NCBI GenBank assembly: GCA_011620785.1
Contig: WOYM01000098.1
Coordinates: 1 to 7,145, forward strand
DNA from: Methanothrix sp.
GTDB taxonomy: Archaea > Halobacteriota > Methanosarcinia > Methanotrichales > Methanotrichaceae
Direction: 5' to 3'
DNA length: 7,145 bases
Every line of letters starts with the position of its first letter. The first letter of the stretch is position 1. The notes under the pieces are model-generated. The model was given only the letters and a program-made list of their open reading frames with translations. It made no database searches and was not told the origin of the DNA. This document shows, piece by piece, positions 6,116 to 7,145 of the stretch. Made by a program: the position numbers and the translations under genes.

Positions 6116-6451
6116 ATGGCGGAATACGGTGAATGGAACCGAAAGGGCGCGAGCCTCAGCGACGTGACGGCAAAGAAGGAGTATGGCGTGGACAGGGAGT
6201 TCATAATCAAGGGAATCAACGCAGGAAAGCTTGAGTTCCGCGAGGGAAGCATCTATGGAAATCCTTACATCAAGGTCTTGAGACGACAGCTCGAGGAGTA
6301 CATCGCCGAAGAGCTAGGGAAAGAGTACCTGAACAAGGCCAAGAACAGGACCGAACTCCGAAAGATCAAGAAGGAGATCGCTGAGGTCGAGTGTAGGTTG
6401 GCCTCGCTTAAGCTGGAAAAGACCGCGCTTGAGAGATTGCTGGAAAAATAA
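6116..6451 (+). CDS. Small conserved-type protein: DNA-binding-like N-terminus with coiled-coil tail
   Basis: The 111-residue protein starts at an ATG four bases after GAGGGT. Residues 10-58 (KGASLSDVTAKKEYGVDREF and following, with GKLEFREGSIYGNPYIKVLRRQLE) look like a winged or MerR/excisionase-style helix-turn-helix: a short helix, a turn, a recognition-like helix and an IYGNPY hairpin. Residues 59-72 continue as a helix, and 74-111 form a charged heptad-like coiled coil (Leu, Ile and Val spaced among Lys and Glu). I recall similar small uncharacterised proteins in archaea and bacteria but know no function. Likely roles are a dimeric DNA- or nucleic-acid-binding factor. It follows the broken remnant at 5886-6114 by one base, and the next ATG (6458) is six bases after its stop. 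It is the only intact gene in the right quarter. Confidence 0.75.
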   Translation: MAEYGEWNRKGASLSDVTAKKEYGVDREFIIKGINAGKLEFREGSIYGNPYIKVLRRQLEEYIAEELGKEYLNKAKNRTELRKIKKEIAEVECRLASLKLEKTALERLLEK

Positions 6452-6457
6452 GGAGAG

Positions 6458-6848
6458 ATGAAGAGGGCCCTTCGCCAGTGGTGCCTAGATAAGGAGATTG
6501 TGCGCCCGGGCCTACCGGGCCGCCTACGAGCGCGAGCGCACGGTCATCGCGGAGAGAGTGCCCAGGATGGCCTCTGGAATCAGAGAGCCAGCAGGCCTGT
6601 GGCGGATTCATAACTTTCTGACCGAGAAGCGAAATGAGATGGACGAGAAGTATGACTGCAGCTACTCACTACTGCTCTGGGTCTTTAGCAGGCTGATGGT
6701 GGAGGGAGGGATCAGCGAGGATGATCTGAGGTGCCTCATAAATACCATCTTGACGGCGCATTCGATGGCCAAGTTCGATTCGGGAACACAATGTGCCAGG
6801 CAAGGCCCGCCGCAAAGCCAGCGATCCCGGCAGGTTCGGCATTCCTGA
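6458..6848 (+). pseudogene. Frameshifted and truncated gene of unknown function
   Basis: An ATG at 6458, just behind AGGAGAG, opens MKRALRQWCLDKEI; this frame then becomes arginine/proline-rich and stops at 6611-6613. From about 6501 the next frame takes over with good coding character: ARAYRAAYERERTVIAERVP, later LWRIHNFLTEKRNEMDEKYD, then YSLLLWVFSRLMVEGGISED to DDLRCL (ending 6737). A one-base shift in the GC-rich stretch 6497-6512 would join them. After about 6738 the frame runs to a stop at 6846-6848, but that tail is just the antisense of the radical-SAM gene, so the true 3' end is missing. The protein is probably soluble and helical with a Glu/Arg-rich middle. I do not recognise it with confidence. 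Confidence 0.5.
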
Positions 6849-7102
6849 GGGTCCTGCACAGTTCTTCGTGCCCGAACCATTCGCTCGATCAGCCCCTTTG
6901 CGAAATCCTGCTCCTCGATATTGCCCAGCCGCAGCTCCGGACGGAGTATGGAGGGACAGACAAAGGCCTCGCCGCCGGGCATTACAGCAACGGACCGACA
7001 CGCATCAAAGTAGCAGTGATGAAGCCTCTCACTTCCTTCTTCTACAGTATTGCGCATTCTCTCCAGTTCCCTGAATCGCACCAGGCTTCCCAGGGGCGCG
7101 AG
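6662..7102 (-). pseudogene. C-terminal SPASM domain of a radical-SAM maturase-like protein
   Basis: The frame is open from just after a TAA at 7105-7103 to the stop at 6662; numbering from the GTG at 7081, cysteines fall at 23, 28, 42, 81, 84, 90, 94, 98 and 108. C23-x13-G37-x4-C42 and C81-x2-C84-x5-C90-x3-C94 then C108 match the SPASM pattern that binds auxiliary Fe-S clusters. ACRSVAVMPGGEAFVCPS and RLGNIEE are typical. The radical-SAM core with CX3CX2C should lie to the right, off the window. The stop at 7103-7105 would cut it off, but the frame beginning at 7145 (IQRLGTDMLWITRAPGKP) could join by a one-base shift near 7081-7095. The last 25 residues or so (after RHL, about 6733) are antisense to the rightward gene and look non-native. 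Family members modify peptides or proteins; the substrate is unknown. Confidence 0.65.
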
Positions 7103-7145
7103 TTATCCAAAGCATATCGGTTCCAAGTCGCTGGATATTCCCCTC

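Noticed and set aside
5886..6451. PIN-like remnant plus HTH-like gene as a toxin-antitoxin pair
   Set aside because: The first gene is broken and the second matches no antitoxin family I know; order and sequence do not support the call.
1..7145. CRISPR array, tRNA/rRNA, insertion sequence or attachment site
   Set aside because: No regularly spaced repeats, no structured RNA gene, no transposase or integrase and no terminal repeats with target duplication were seen.

Overview
The window looks like archaeal chromosomal DNA, most plausibly from a methanogen of the Methanosarcina/Methanothrix type. This rests on TATA-box-like sites (CTTAAATA) ahead of genes, heavy use of AGA/AGG/ATA codons, GGAGG-type ribosome sites, an archaeal-style Mg-chelatase-like AAA+ protein with a four-cysteine insert, and metal-chelate uptake genes. 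The species cannot be fixed from sequence alone. There are no RNA genes, CRISPR arrays, transposases or integrases.

Layout: 1-64 is the start of an unknown leftward gene. 65-322 is an AT-rich regulatory region with palindromes. 323-1360 (+) is a secreted Fe3+-siderophore/cobalamin-type binding protein. Convergent to it is a leftward block, 5719 to 1388. In transcription order this block holds an intact FecCD/BtuC-type permease, a chimeric ORF (front third of a FecE/BtuD-type ATPase joined in frame to a ChlI-ChlD-like chelatase), an intact DrrA-type ABC ATPase, and the N-terminal half of an ABC-2 permease that runs into the last ~25 codons of a second FecCD permease. The FecCD promoter, with an inverted repeat, lies at 5805-5836. 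The right end holds scrambled gene remnants (5886-6114), one intact small DNA-binding-like protein with a coiled-coil tail (6116-6451), a frameshifted truncated gene (6458-~6740, +), and the SPASM end of a radical-SAM protein (6662-7102, -). The last two meet tail to tail.

The genes fit a tetrapyrrole/metal theme: chelate uptake (binding protein, FecCD, FecE), metal insertion (ChlI/ChlD-like AAA+ and VWA, the usual partners of a CobN/ChlH subunit that is absent here) and an ABC-2 exporter. The striking point is repeated loss of internal segments. I see four probable joins: ABC ATPase/ChlI near 4383, a missing middle of the VWA domain near 2922, ABC-2 permease/FecCD tail near 1460, and two convergent genes near 6740. 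At least two frameshifts are also likely. Either this lineage carries several real deletions, two of them in frame, or the contig is a collapsed or chimeric assembly. I do not see a complete new system. The best candidate for novelty is the 653-residue two-P-loop chimera, and it needs read-level confirmation first.
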